Assembly: GCA_036417435.1 (NCBI GenBank)
Contig: CM070900.1
Span: forward strand, 170,614,815-170,678,814
Direction of reading: 5' to 3'
Length of the DNA stretch: 64,000 bases
DNA from: Inia geoffrensis
Taxonomy: Eukaryota; Chordata; Mammalia; Artiodactyla; Iniidae
Position numbers and translations under genes: made by a program. The notes beneath the pieces are model-generated. The model was not told the origin of the DNA. It searched no databases and worked only from the letters and a program-made list of their open reading frames with translations. Of the stretch, positions 22,401 through 34,960 are shown one piece after another; position 1 is the stretch's first letter; each line of letters opens with the position of its first letter.

Positions 22401-25279
22401 AAGAATAGCAGAGGTAAAACCAATGAATCACCGAAGTAGTGAGTACTAAAAGTTTGTTGTGTACACACCGAAAAGACAGTTTGTGTAGTAGGAGCACTCA
22501 ATCCAAAACACGGAATGAGGTTCAGAAGCATATTGTTATATGCTACTACACAGCAGCTTAGAGTGGGAAAGCAGTGACTGTGGATTCTTCACAATGACTG
22601 GTTATAATCTTAGAATTGTATTAAATGGTATGGAATTGGTTAGTGGTCGCCTCATATCAATTCTGGCAGACAGTTAAAGATTTCCTTATGATCTCCAAAG
22701 GCATGAACAAGAAATGGCCCAGTTCAAGTTAGTCTTGCAAAGTAAGCCAAATTAAGCTCCGTTTGTATGACTAAACTTATTTTGTCTGCTGAGGGAATTT
22801 TTAAGGCTGGTCTCCATTTGTTTTTGATTTTAACAGAAACAAGAAACCCCATAGAGGCTTAAAAGTATTAAAATATTTATGCCTCAAAAAGGCTTAAAAA
22901 TATTTATGAACCGGTATTTAGTATAAAAAAAAAAAAAAAAAAAAACTTTCCTTTAGGTAAGTTCTCTGTGACTTAAAGTGTTGATTCTGACAAAGATTAC
23001 ATAGTATTTACCATAACAATAATGGAAAATACAACATTTTGCAACTAGACATTATTAAATGAATATATAGCACTTGCTCTGGGTGGAGAGATTAAATCAA
23101 AGGTAAGTTAACGCTAGTTGAAAATCCTTGACATCTTTATTTTTAAATCTAAATTTACTTTAATAGATGTCTTCTAATCATTCTGATTAAGATTAAAGAT
23201 AGTTTTATTGCCAATATTAAGCTGTATACATTGTTTTAGGAGTTAAAATAAGTATAAAAATAAGAGGATTTTGTATTTGAAAAACATGAATTTCTAATGC
23301 AGCAAAACTTGAATGTGTGTAGAATTCATCTAATTACAAGTTGCATATACTTTAGATGCTTAGTTACAAAGTTGGAGGGTAGTATTTTATACAAAGTAAC
23401 TGTCATATTAAAAATACATAAAGGCAGGTCAACTCCTCTCAAGGCACATACAGAGAAAATTTGACCACTTTCTTAAGTTGGAGATGAAAGGGCCCAGTTA
23501 TGTTTGATATCAGTCATCAGTGGAATCCTAAGGCAATTGATGAATCCGTTTCCTGGGATGCTGCATTTTCAGCTCATTCTGAGTCTTGCAAAAGGATAGG
23601 TTTCAAGACTCACACCTACTTTAATAAATAGGATTATCTGGAAGGTCATTCTTCTTTTAAATGCATTTTAAATTACATGGAACTCGATACGATCAGCTAT
23701 GTGACTGTTACGTTTATGTTCTCTTTGTTTCCCTCCCTCTCTTTTTACATTTCTCATTCTTCCTACTCCTGTACAATGATTAAAAAATAATAAATTTCAA
23801 AATTTTTATTATACATACAATTTGTATGTTAAGATATTGTTGCATTCACTTTCAGTGTAGCATATCTGCCTGTATCTTCATTGCATTACATTTTGAATAT
23901 GCTGTAATTATGTACTTGCATAAATGTGTGCAATATGACATATATTCCTTAAAATAATTTCTCACTATGTATTAAACTATATTAATAAAAAATTTTTGAA
24001 ATAAAACTAATCTGTCCATATTAATAATAGATGACAAATTGAATAGCTATGTATTTTAATATTTTCTTTCAGAATTTTAAATGTGCAATACAAATATGTG
24101 CCATATAACTGAATTTAGAAATACAAAGACATCATAGGAATGTGCTAAATTTTAAACATTATTATTTGAATTTTCTGTTGTACCTGAATTTTATATATTT
24201 GCTATCTATCAATACCAAAGATAACTTGTGAGGGAAATGTTATTCTTTAGTGTTTTGCTTAAAACACAGCTGAGTTCTTCTTTGTACTTTGGAAAACTAT
24301 GCAAACACTCTTCACCTCATCCCTTTACCAATTTCCTCCATTAAAAAGATGAAGAGGGAAAAAAAGTAATAAAATTTAAATAGCTGAACATGTTTAATAA
24401 AGTTACTGAAATTTTAGGGCCACATAATATATGGCACAGCTGTCTCCCCTTTCCTTGAATTCTTTCTATTCTGTTCTGGAGTCCTTCCCACATTCAATAG
24501 GACTAAATTATTGTTTGCCTTTTTTTTTTTAAAATCTCTGGCTTGAAAAGTTCCCTACCCAAATAAATTTAGGGTCTCAGCTGAAACAGATTCCTTAAAT
24601 TACAAGGATCTACATTTATTTTAAAGTAGTTATGGTTAGGTGAATTTTTTGTTTTGTTTTGTTTTACCTTTGCCAAAGATTACATACTGATAGTTCTTTG
24701 AAAATTTGTCCTCAAAAGCTTTTCTATCAGGTAAGGATAATACAAGGTATTATTCAACTTAGCATACCTCTAGGTCATTTTTGACCCACTAACTCTCTTC
24801 TCTTGTTTTTTTTTTTCACCTCTGTAATCTTCAGGACTAAAATGGGTTATTGACTCCTGATTCTGTTCTATTCCTTGGACATTGCATGAGTTTCTTGCAC
24901 TCAACCTTCATTCCTTCACACAGAGGTCCATTTCTCACAAGCCTGGTCAGATCAGAATTAGTCTCTAGTAGATCTTAAGTGGCTAAATGTTGTCCAGTTG
25001 CATTTCTTCCTAAAGGGGTGGCATTAGAGTATATTTGTGGGTGGGAAAGAATGAGTACTTAATCTGTGTCTTGCTAAGAATCTCCCACACTCAGAATGAC
25101 AATTCATTCTTATGGCTCTGATTCCCATTACTTAGAATAAATTATAACCAAAGGTAAATGTGTTGTGTTCAATTTATCCATATTTCCAGACTCTGCCTCC
25201 TTCTAGGGGAAAAATGCTTGTTTCTTTCAAGTCTATTTATTTTTAGAGTCAGAACACTTCACATTTCTGGTACTATTAC
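22401..25279. other. 2.9 kb unassigned, AT-rich
   Basis: No gene. Positions 22405-22860 may be another old LTR (TGGCCCAGTTCAAGTTAGTCTTGC, GTCTCCATTTGTTTTTGATTTTAACAG), but I could not find its ends. A 21-bp A-run lies at 22925-22945. A short near-duplication of AGGCTTAAAA…TATTTATG lies at 22856-22912. The rest (22950-25279) shows nothing I can name. Confidence 0.45.
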
Positions 25280-25473
25280 CATTTTTTTTTTTTTTTTGCG
25301 GTACGCGGGCCTCACTGTCGTGGAGCACAGGCTCCGGACGCGCAGGCTCAGCGGCCATGGCTCACGGGCCCAGCCGCTGCACGGAATGCGGGATCTTCCC
25401 GGACCGGAGCAGGGACCCGTGTCCCCTGCATCGGCAGGCGGACTCTCAACCACTGTGCCCACAGGGAAGCCCT
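25280..25473 (-). mobile_element. CHR SINE, short form with internal deletion, antisense
   Basis: T-run at 25280-25297, then GCGGTACGCGGGCC and, at the right, CCACAGGGAAGCCC. Compared with the other short copies it lacks the segment between GGCCTCTCACTGT and GGAGCACAGG (about 20 bp missing near 25315). Frames of 74-105 codons in it are spurious. Confidence 0.92.
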
Positions 25474-25539
25474 GACCTCTCATTTTGATACTGGTAAATT
25501 TTGTCTTCTTTCCTTTTTTTTTTCTTTTTTCTGATTAGT

Positions 25540-27135
25540 CACATCTGTGTCATATCTAAGTCTATTTCTGATGTTTGCTTTGTTTCTTCAGAGACACGCA
25601 ATTTGATGGTAATTTATTGTTGAAAGCCAAACATTATGTTTTGGATAAGTGGAACTGAGGTAAACAGTGCTTTAGTGTAAAGTTTTATGTTACTCTGGCT
25701 AGGAGTTGGGCTATGGTTAACATTTGCTGTAGCTGCAGGGGCCAGTGGCTTCAACTTCCTCTAGTATCATTGCTTTTTACTCCCCTGTTGTCTTTGAATT
25801 AACTAAGAACTGTTCCTTAGACTCTGTCTTGCAGCTTTTTCACTTGTAACTCACTGTTATTACACTGGAGTTCTGTTGGTTTGGTGATAAAGTATGTGAG
25901 ATTGGAAACTTCCTGCAATCATAATTAATTACCAGACTTTTAGGGGCCCTGTGACCTCCACTAGGGTTTCTTAGCTTTTCACCGCTCCCTTAGTTGATAC
26001 AGAAAGGCTGGGAGGGGCTTAAGTCAGGGGAGCTCCCCTCAGGGGGGATAAGGCTCTAATAAAGTCTTTTTTTTTTTCTTTTAGCTTTTATTGGAGTATA
26101 GTTGATTTACAACGTTGTGTTAGTTTCTGCTGTACAGCAAAGTGAATCAGTTATACATATACATATATCTGCTCTTTTTTAGATTCTTTTCCCATATAGG
26201 TCATTACAGAATACTGTGTAGAGTTCCCTGTGCTATACAATAGGTTCTTATTAGTCATATATTTTATATATAGAAGTATGTATATGTGAATCCCAATCTC
26301 CAATTTATCCCTTCCCCCCTTTCCCCCTGGTAAACATGTTTGTTTTTTACATCTGTGACTCTATTTCTGTTTTGTAAATAAGTTTATTTGTACCATTTTT
26401 TTAGATTCCTCATATAATTGATAGCATATGATATTTGTCTTTCTCTGTCTGACTTACTTCACTCAGTATGACAATCTCTAGGTCCATCCACGTTGCTGCA
26501 AATGGCATTATTTTTTTCTTTTTTATGGCTGAGTAATATTCCATTGTATATATGTATCACGTCTTCTTTATCCATTCCTCTGTAGATGGACATTTAGGCT
26601 GCTTCCATGTCCTGGCTATTGTAAATTGTGCTGCAATGAACATTGGAGTAAAGTCATTTTCTTGGTAGTAGTCATTTGCTTTGGAGAAAACATTGATAAT
26701 ATTTAGCAAAGTTTATTTTTCCCTCTCTGTGCCAGAACCAAGAGGAAACTTTTATTGGTTCTTTACTTTCAGAAACTGGTGGGGTTCCCAGAGGTAAGAC
26801 CATGAAAGGGTGTTGATCACCCTGAGATTGTGACCCTCAGGAGTTTCCCACAGAAAGTCCACTCTCAGCCTTCCGGAATTGATCACAGCTATCATTAACT
26901 GTTTCAGTTTACGGTGCCTCTCTCTTTTGCTTCAGGTAAGTTAATCTTGGCTGTGACTAATCTATCTGCTTCCGGATTTCAGGTTCTCCATTTGCTGTGA
27001 CTTCACTTCTCTGACAGATCCTAGAAGAGTTATTGATTTTCATTTTGTTCAGCTTTTTTTCTTCTTTTTTAAGGACCAGAATGTTAACTTTCAAGTTTTT
27101 AACATGTCAGAGCTAGAAACCAGGTATTTGTTAGG
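25540..27135 (-). mobile_element. Second ancient L1/HAL1-type 5' region, antisense
   Basis: Homologous in order to the right part of the copy at 20005-22400. The shared landmarks are GTTGAAAGCCAAACATTATG (compare 21613), GGAACTGAGGTAAACAG, TGTGACCTCCACTAGGG, GTTTCCCACAGAAAGTCC, TGCCTCTCTCTTTTGCTTCAGG and, at the end, ACTTTCAAGTTTTTAACATG (compare the TGACTTCCAAGATTCTTACATG near 22353). No ORF1 is visible. It is split by the younger L1 at 26067-26648. The two copies are not a simple duplication, because they differ in many places and have different ends. Confidence 0.65.
26067..26648 (-). mobile_element. Young truncated L1 3' end, antisense, nested
   Basis: T-run (the poly(A) tail) then the reverse complement of the last ~580 bp of an L1: TTATTGGAGTATAGTTGATTTACAACG, GTTCCCTGTGCTATACAATAGG, CTGACTTACTTCACTCAGTATGAC, GAGTAATATTCCATTGTATAT and CTGCAATGAACATTGGAG. 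It stops inside the 3' end of the element, so it is 5'-truncated. TAAAGTC occurs on both sides (26060-26066 and 26649-26655) as a probable target duplication. It sits inside the older L1/HAL1-type element. Confidence 0.92.
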
Positions 27136-27639
27136 CTTTAAAAATTTGGACTTTTTTTTAACCAGAATATTTTGATCCACTTCTAAGCAACACAATTGAT
27201 TATATTTTGGAATTTTCAATTTACTACCTCTTTGCTTTTACACTGCCTGATTTTTTGTGATTTTTATGCTTTTTTAGAATAAATAACTAGTTTTAATCAT
27301 TGCAATTTTCTCCTTCACTAATTTTGCACCTATAATATGTACCATTTCTGTACTTTTAGGGCATGCATCAAGTCATCAAACTGAAAAGAAATTAGTACCT
27401 TTACTCTCCTTCTGCATAAAATTAATGTCTTGCAACTATATATCTCCATTTGCTGCCAGCTCGATTTAATATATATTTTATTCCATAGATCTAATTTCTG
27501 TCTTTCTAAACCCCAACAAATCACTTAGGACTTAGAAACTTCAAAAGACTTAACTACATATAGAAGGGGAAAATAAAAAGATATTATAATGCCAATGTGA
27601 TATAAAAATAATATTAAGCAATTTTACATTTTGACAAAT
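27136..27639. other. Unassigned AT-rich DNA
   Basis: No gene or named repeat seen. The 64-codon minus frame 27330-27524 has no domain. Confidence 0.5.
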
Positions 27640-27830
27640 ACTTCACTGATGATAAAACAACTCATTTTATCTTCAGAATGGTACTTTGAGATAGGTACAA
27701 AAGTTATCTCCATTTACTATATGGGAGAAATAAATTTTGAAAGTTAATGTAATTTACTAAGTATTACACAGCTAATTAATGGTGGAGTTGCCTTAAGAAT
27801 CTAGAAACTTACTGACCATTGTGTGTGACT
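27640..27830 (-). mobile_element. MIR SINE, antisense
   Basis: The plus strand shows the antisense MIR path: 'ctcattttatcttcagaatggta', 'tgagataggtacaaaagttatctccatttactatatgggagaaa', 'aagtattacacagctaattaatggtggag'. This corresponds to the conserved MIR core (bar-coded by 'cacacagctagtaagtgg'). Confidence 0.75.
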
Positions 27831-27989
27831 TTTATAACTTGAAAAGACACAACAGACAGTTTTAATGGACCCATAAAACATTTAAAATGATTACACTGAA
27901 ACACAATACTTATAAAATTCTGTCCAACCAATGCAGAGGTTTTTTCATGCTGTATTTTCTGGCCAGTGTTTAATTAAATTCTAGTTCAT

Positions 27990-28090
27990 TATACTTATAT
28001 TTCTATCACAGGACTGTAAGCTCCCAGAGCCAATCTGTCTGTCATAAGCTTTTGGTCATTCCAATATTAGTCTGAATTTATGATCCTAGT
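27990..28090 (+). mobile_element. L2 3' fragment, sense
   Basis: GGACTGTAAGCTCCCAGAGCC at 28012 followed by a TCTGTCTGTCAT block matches the near-terminal 'actgtaagctcc…gagggcaggg…tctgtct' block of L2. Short and diverged. Confidence 0.5.
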
Positions 28091-28094
28091 AATG

Positions 28095-28708
28095 ATCATT
28101 TAATAGTAGGGACAAACAAGTATAGGTAATTGTAGTGACACAAAGGAATAGATGTGTTTTAACACAGCTGCATAAATTGCAAACTATAGAAAATTCAAAA
28201 TTTTAAAAAGTTTCAACTCAGAGTCATTTTAAAAAATGTTAAATATCTAATCTAGAAAATAATTGGGGAATAATGTTAATGATTGAAATGTTGTGACTTC
28301 TATGTCATATCCCTGAAATATTTTTAACCATGATTTTCTTCTGTAGATGGATGCATGAACTCTGTCATTGAAAATATTGAATGAAACTGACAAGTATACA
28401 GGAGGGAACATATTATAAAAATACAACAAAACTACTTTCCCGAGTAATACTGAGTTGAAAAATTGAAACAATTATTGTCTCTGAGAGCTAAAATCCAGAT
28501 GATTTGCAGTATCCTATAAATGTATGATGTTGTTGGTTCTATTTATATAAAGTACCATTTGACTTACTCTCTTTATGATATTTATGTCTCCTTATGGCCA
28601 GACTTTTATAAAGAAATTTTATGAAAGCTGTGAAGAGGTCTTTTACTTTTTCTCTTCAATCATAAACTTTTAAAAGGTGGCAGCACATACAGCGTTGAGT
28701 TTTATAAA
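28095..28708. other. Unassigned AT-rich DNA
   Basis: Nothing nameable. The minus frame 28247-28471 (74 codons) has no recognisable domain. Confidence 0.5.
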
Positions 28709-28720
28709 AGAATCCACATT

Positions 28721-28925
28721 GGGCTTCCGTGGTGGCACAGTGGTTGAGAGTCCACCTGCCAGTGCAGGGAACGTGGGTTCGTGCCCTGGTCTGGGAGGAT
28801 CCCACGTGCCGCGGAGCGGCTGGGCCTGTGAGCCATGGCCGCTGAGCCTGCGCGTCCGGAGCCTGTGCTCCACAACAGGAGAGGCCACGGCAGTGAGAGG
28901 CCTGCATACCGCAAAAAAAAAAAAA
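28721..28925 (+). mobile_element. CHR SINE, short form, sense
   Basis: It starts GGGCTTCCGTGGTGGCACAG and ends CTGCATACCGC plus an A-run. The duplication AGAATCCACAT occurs at 28709-28719 and again just after the tail at 28926-28936. All four overlapping frames here (77-114 codons on both strands) are by-products of the stop-poor SINE body. Confidence 0.95.
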
Positions 28926-28936
28926 AAGAATCCACA

Positions 28937-29511
28937 TAGAAAACTGTAATTTTCTCCTATTTGATATATTGTGATAAATGCCAAGGAAAGATGTATTCAT
29001 TCATATTTTTAAAAACTGGCTTATTTTCATTTTTAAGCATTTTTAATATTACATATACACATTGATTTTAGAAATAAAACAATGACCAAAATGGTTTTCC
29101 ATACTAAGTAGATGTTATTTTACATATGGCTTTCTGTTTTTATTGAGATCTCCTGAAATTCTACACTGATAAAGTAAATTACAATCAAGGAAAAAATTAT
29201 GTAATTAGCACTGTGCAATTTTTCTGCCTCTCATTTGTTTATGTACAGCATAACCCTTTTCTTTCTCCTTTGGACACAAAGGGAGAAAATTCTTCCTTCA
29301 ACTCCTTTCACCAACATTTCAGGTATAGTCAAAACTTTCATAAAGAGAAGCGTTTTTTCTAACAACTCTTTTTATAAAAGAATGACAACAAGAGACAAGT
29401 TTGGCTAAGTACCTATGATAATTTAAATAACCCTTTTTCATCTTGGGTACTTTATTACAATGAATGCCTACAACTGTGAATCAATTTCCCAACTGGAAGG
29501 AAAATTTAAAA
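28937..29511. other. Unassigned AT-rich DNA
   Basis: No gene and no recognised repeat. Confidence 0.5.
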
Positions 29512-29524
29512 AAAAACCTAACTG

Positions 29525-29748
29525 GGGCTTCCCTGGTGGCACAGTGGTTGAGAGTCCGCCTGCCGATGCAAGGGACGTGGGTTCGTGCCCCGGTCCGGGA
29601 AGATCCCACATGCCGCGGAGCGGCTGGGTCCGTGAGTCATGGCCGCTGAGCCTGCGCGTCCGGAGCCTGTGCTCCACAACGGGAGAGGCCACAACAGTGA
29701 GAGTCCCGCGTACCGCAAAAAACAAACAAACAAACAAACAAAAAAAAC
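29525..29748 (+). mobile_element. CHR SINE, short form, sense, (CAAA)n tail
   Basis: GGGCTTCCCTGGTGGCACAG at the left; CGCGTACCGC then a (CAAA)n tail at 29716-29748 at the right. CCTAACTG occurs on both sides (29517-29524, and from 29750), the target duplication. Four overlapping open frames are spurious. Confidence 0.95.
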
Positions 29749-29759
29749 ACCTAACTGAA

Positions 29760-31369
29760 AAGGACTTTAACAACAAAATCAAACAAAACTAAAACAATCT
29801 GGGAAAACATATGTTGAAGGCTTTCTTCTAATCCATTCTCAGTCAAGAGCATACATCACACTTCTTAGGGAAAAAGGAGGATCCAAGTTTTACTATACAA
29901 TTTTTCTGACTAGTCTCACCCTAAAAGGAAAGACAACGGTTATTTCATCCTACAAACAAATTAGGGTTATATAAAGAAATTCAAAATACCAAAAATCTAT
30001 GTTTGAATATCATCGTTTAAGAGAAGATATTCTGTTGGTTTCAAAATGACAGCTTCATTTTCTTTCACTCAAATAAATGTGAGTCCATGTATAGCTCTGT
30101 CTTTACGCATCTTGAAGCTAAACATTTACGCAGTTTTTCTTAAGTTATGAAGAGAGACAATTAAAATCTTTGGAGAATTTAATAAAATATTTTGGAAGGA
30201 TGCAGCTACCAAGATGTTTTTCTAAGCTATAATTTCTGATGCAGCAGTTATGAAGGTCTCTTTAAATCTGAGAGGGTGTTTGTTTTCTTGCTTTTATTTT
30301 TTTAAATAATAAGTGATTAATTATTTAAAGTCATGTGGTATTTAAGAAAAATGCTATCCTGTAGGCAAAAATAACAACAGGACTTATATCTAAAAGACCA
30401 AGAAAACATAGCCAAATTCTTCCTTCTCAAACAATAACAACATTAAAATCCCAAGATCACCCTAATGGTCCAGCTTTACAATAACTACTTGTGATGCATT
30501 TCCTCTATTGAAATGAATATTTCCATCTATTTATTACAGATACTAAATGTTTTAGAATCTGGGGTCTTTATTCTAGGATTAAGCTATATGATCATAATTT
30601 TAAAAAATATATATTTAAAAAGAAATTGACATGCAGTTATTTAAAATTTAAAAACAATAAAACTACAGTATCAGAACATAGTGCCACATCCCCCAAAATA
30701 TTTTAAATATTCTCATTTTAACATAATTTCAGTTTATATTATTTTATATAATGATTTTAAAATATTTTTAGTAGTAGCACAATTCACTAGAGAAATCAGG
30801 TAATGCAACATAATAATCTCAGTGGAAAGTGTAATTATTTGTATATAAGTTTCCAAATATTTCTTTCCTGGTTGCACTATGTTCCAGTTTTAGTCACAGT
30901 TCATTGAAACTTTAGTGAATGCTGCATTTGTTACAAACGAAACAAACCCAACAAATTTTGGATAATTAAAAATAGTGTCAAAGTTTTATTACAAACATGT
31001 TGCCAAAAAGATAACTCTAGAAGCCAATTACAAGATTCTTTTTTCATAAGGATGTTTACAAAAGAGAAACTTTAGATAATGACTGTTAGATTAAAAACAA
31101 GGGGAAAATATGTTTGAATAAAATAATAATACATATGGTTGACAGTTACTTGGGTTTGTTGGGCACTAGATTCCCAGAAGTCTTCATACCATTAAATTTA
31201 TCATAAAATTGCTTAGACATTTTATCAGGAATGCAGAATTCTCCCCCAAAGGAAGTTATGAATACTATGAAACATACTATTTCTCAGATCTGATTTGGAA
31301 AAATTTTTGTTTATTTGTTTCTATCCTGTAAAGAGAGATTTATAAAATGGCAGGAATCATTAAAGAACC
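29760..31369. other. 1.6 kb unassigned AT-rich DNA
   Basis: I see no gene, SINE or L1 landmark. There are several A-runs and TA-rich patches only. Confidence 0.5.
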
Positions 31370-31382
31370 ATAGACATCTAAA

Positions 31383-31984
31383 AGATACATGCAACCCTAT
31401 GTTCATAGCAGCCCTATTCACAATAGCCAAGACATGGAAACAATCTAAATGTCCATAGGCAGATGAATGGATAAAGAAGATGTGGTACGTATATACAATG
31501 GAATACTACTCAGCCATAAAAAAGAATGAAATAATGCCATTTGCAGCAACATAGATGCAACTGGAGATTATCATACTAAGTGAAGTAAGTCAGAAAGAGG
31601 AAAAAAAATACCATACGATTTTACTTATATGTGGAATCTAAAATATGACACAAATGAACCTATCTATGAAACAGAAACAGAATCACAGACATAGAGAACA
31701 GACTGTTGGTTGCCAAGGGAGAGGAGAGTGGGGGAGGAATAGAGTGGGACGTTGGGTTAGCAGATGTAAGCTTTTATATACAGAATGCATAAACAACAAG
31801 GTGCTACTGTATAGCACAGAGAACAATATTCAATATCCTATGATAAATCATAATGGAAAAGAACATTAAAAAAAAGAATGTGCATATATATATATATGTA
31901 TAACTGAATCACTTAGCAGTACAGCAGCAATTAACACAACATTGTAAATCAACTATCCTTCAGAAAAAATTTTTAAAAATAAAT
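31383..31984 (+). mobile_element. 5'-truncated L1 insertion, sense, with clean duplication
   Basis: This is the last ~600 bp of an L1. It includes TTCATAGCAGCCCTATTCAC, AGATGAATGGATAAAGAAGATG, GAATACTACTCAGCC, GCTACTGTATAGCACAG and a final CAACATTGTAAATCAACTAT plus an A-rich tail. ATAGACATCTAAA is repeated exactly at 31370-31382 and 31985-31997, a 13-bp target-site duplication made by target-primed reverse transcription. No coding domain remains. The 74-codon frame 31645-31869 is chance. Confidence 0.95.
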
Positions 31985-31997
31985 ATAGACATCTAAA

Positions 31998-33361
31998 CTC
32001 AGATTAAAATTCCTTCTATGCAAACACAGCCCTACTCCTGCATGAGGGACCCTGGAATAGAACGAATTCTGGTACTTACTCCAGTTGCTGCAAATACAAA
32101 ATTTTCTACAGTAGGAAAAGCGTACTTGTTTTACAACTCTGTTCAAATGTCTCTGATAAACCATGGATAAGAAATGTTCTTTGCATTTTTAATAAAGAAT
32201 TATACCTCTAGGTATATTGTAATCAAATTGTACAAGCAGCTTTTGATTATTTGGGAACATGATATATATGCCCATCTTTAAAAATTCCAATTTCAAGTTT
32301 AAAAGAATAAGTCTCACACTTGAAAGGGCTACAATAAATGTTTCTATTTATGTATTTTTTGTGTGCCAAAATATTAATATTTTGATTTAGATATATTTTG
32401 TTGGCCTTCCAATCCAGAGTTATAGTATCCCACTTATTACATTCTGAGGTGAGTTTCCTTTTCTAACATGGCACAAGAAAATTGGAAAAGGGGAACAATA
32501 TTTTCCATTCCATTATGATGATTACTGAGATTTCATCGTTGACATGTGAGTGCTATGTTGAAAGACAAGTGGGTTCAACCTCATCAATGCTGGATTTTTT
32601 TTCCTTGGCCATGACAGATAGTTCAGCCTATCAAGACATTCAAACTCTCAAACTGGTTGCAAACTTCTACTGTTGATTTTCCATCAAACCCTCCCTTATC
32701 TTCAACTAACTTCAATATTTCTCTCTTGAATTATTCCAGCTCTATCTCCTTCAAACCCTTGAACCTCTTTCCCTTGATTAGCCTAAACACGCATGGTTCT
32801 TCTTCAGGATATCACTGAAACACAAACACCTCATATTCCCCATTCCAACTCTGCCTTGGGTGATGGTCCATATCTCACAACTCAGAGGATCCACTAGAAT
32901 TTTGAGATGGGAAATGAATAATGCATCTCTCACTCTTTAAAATTTACCAGAGCAAGAACAAAACAGATTAATATTTTAAAGATTCACCTCAACAAAAATT
33001 TTGTTTAGCACATATATGTTTTCACTCTATTTTTGAAACACTGGTGACAATCCTAGTTTCTAGTAAATCACAGATTAGAATATGGATATCTGTACATATG
33101 CACATAGAAGCTTGTCATACTAACATAAAAGAGTGATCACATTCCTTTGAAATTTCTCTATCTATATACATTGTACACATATACATATACTTGTAAGTAA
33201 AAGAATACGAGTAGCTGCAATCATATATTTGTTTTATTATTTTCACCCTCAACATTGACCTAATGTATTTTTAATTTTCCTTATGTACACAGAATTCTAA
33301 TCTGAAGATGATCTTTTGAATGATAGAATTTTGATTATGGTATAAAATAATAGTGTTATTA
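31998..33361. other. Unassigned DNA
   Basis: No gene. Around 32690-32860 the plus strand is pyrimidine-rich and could be a distant L2 or L3 fragment, but I could not align it convincingly. Short frames at 31973-32164 and 32482-32676 have no domain. Confidence 0.45.
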
Positions 33362-33375
33362 AAGATGACAGTGTT

Positions 33376-33700
33376 GGGCTTCCCTGGTGGCGCAGTGGTT
33401 AAGAATCTGCCTGCTAATGCAGGGGACACGGGTTCGAGCCCTTGTCTGGGAGGATACCACATGCCGCAGAGCAACTAGGCCTGTGAGTCACAACTACTGA
33501 GCCTGTGCGTCTGGAGCCTGTGCTCCGCAACAAGAGAGGCCACCATAGTGAGAGGCCCGCACACCGCGATGAAGAGTGGCCCCCGCTTGCCACAACTAGA
33601 GAAAGCCCTCGCACAGAAACGAAGACCCAGCACAGCAAAAATAAAATAAATTAATTAATAAACTCCTACCCCCAACATCTTCTTTAAAAAAAAAAAAAAA
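33376..33700 (+). mobile_element. CHR SINE, intermediate long form, sense
   Basis: It starts GGGCTTCCCTGGTGGCGCAG. After GCCCGCACACCGC it continues with GATGAAGAGTGGCCC, GCCACAACTAGAGAAAGCCC, AACGAAGACCCAGCACAGC, an (AATT)n patch and CTCCTACCCCCAACATCTTC before the A-tail. The short copies lack this 3' extension. Duplication AAGATGACAGTGTT (33362-33375) / AAGTTGACAGTGTT (33701-33714). Confidence 0.95.
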
Positions 33701-34049
33701 AAGTTGACAGTGTTTTATGACTTCCCTTAACTCATCATTTTCTGAGCATCCTTAATAAAACAAAAACAAAAACTGGTATATTTATGCCACTGAATTACAT
33801 AATGCAGGTCATTTCTAATGTTATTTAATAGTGACATTTCTAAAACAAAACAAAGCAAAACCACTTAATTTTATTTTCCAATTTGTACCATTTAAAGTTC
33901 TATTTTAAGCTATTAGAATAAATCATAGCTAGAATACACACAACTCTATTTTTATTAGTTCAACCATCTTTCTAACAATCTTTACAACATTGTAGACTCC
34001 ACACCTGTATTTCCACGGTGATCCTGGAAAATATAGACTTCCCACAGAC

Positions 34050-34960
34050 CTCAAAACCTTAATGTTTTTCCCTCCCAAACCTTTTCCTCTTCCACTGTTT
34101 CTTTTCTACGTAAATCATATCTACCCTACTCAGAGTTATAAACCTACCTTGCCTGTATTAGTAAACCAATTTCCTTTGTAAACCAATTCAATTTAATTGG
34201 ATCCCCACCCTGTAGCCAGAGAGATCTTTCTAAAATAAAAACCTGATATTATTAATTCTCTGGTTATCTCTTTATACTTTGCAAAGTCTAGCCCAAGGCT
34301 TGTAAGAATTACTTGTAATAATTATGGTAGAGTCTATGATACTGCATTAAATAGACCCCCAAAACAAAAAAAAAAACAAAGAGTAGTTGAAAAGATAGAA
34401 GTATATATCACTTGGTTCTGGTCTAATCCTTTTTAAGGGAACTTGGTCCCTTTCATTATTCTGTCGAAATATTTCTCAAAGTTTTCCCTTAGCTGTATCA
34501 TTCAAGCAAGTTTCAGAGAGATATTCCTATTCCAGACTGTGAAAAGTGAAGAAAAGGAATTCTAGAGCCAACAAGTTTGGGTTTAAAGACATCATCTGAA
34601 ATTGTCCATCTCTCCTTTCACATTCCATTGACCCAAACTTAGTCTGCAACTGATAGTAAATGAAATGGAAACAATGAAATAGAGTGTGTAAATGGAAGGT
34701 CTAGCTAACAGTTGGGAAATTCTCTTTAAGGAAGAAGCAGAAAATGGATATTCGAGGATTGTTGACAGTCTTTACCACACTATCAAACTCAGCTCATCCC
34801 TGTTTCTCTCATATTCTGTGTTTCAGCCACTGTGATTCATATTATTGCCCTAATTATCTTCACCTTTTTGATACCTCATGTTGGTCCTCAGAACAATCCT
34901 GTTTCCAACTATCAGTTTCTGTTACTTGTAACTACGGAACACTTGCCAAACCATAGTGTT
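34050..34960 (+). mobile_element. L2 remnant, sense, interrupted
   Basis: CTCCCAAACCTTTTCCTCTTCCACTG, then CAGAGAGATCTTTCTAAAATAAAAACCTGAT (the L2 'cagagtgatccttttaaaa' site), CAAAGTCTAGCCCAAGGCTTGTAA, and further right CAGCCACTGTGATTCATATTATT. The order fits L2. The middle (about 34330-34740) is not clearly L2. The 70-codon frame 34744-34956 has no domain. Confidence 0.55.

Noticed and set aside
28721..28800. tRNA-like head of the SINEs as possible tRNA genes
   Set aside because: The heads carry degenerate A and B boxes but are joined to SINE bodies and poly(A) tails. They do not close a cloverleaf with an intact anticodon arm that I can fold by eye.
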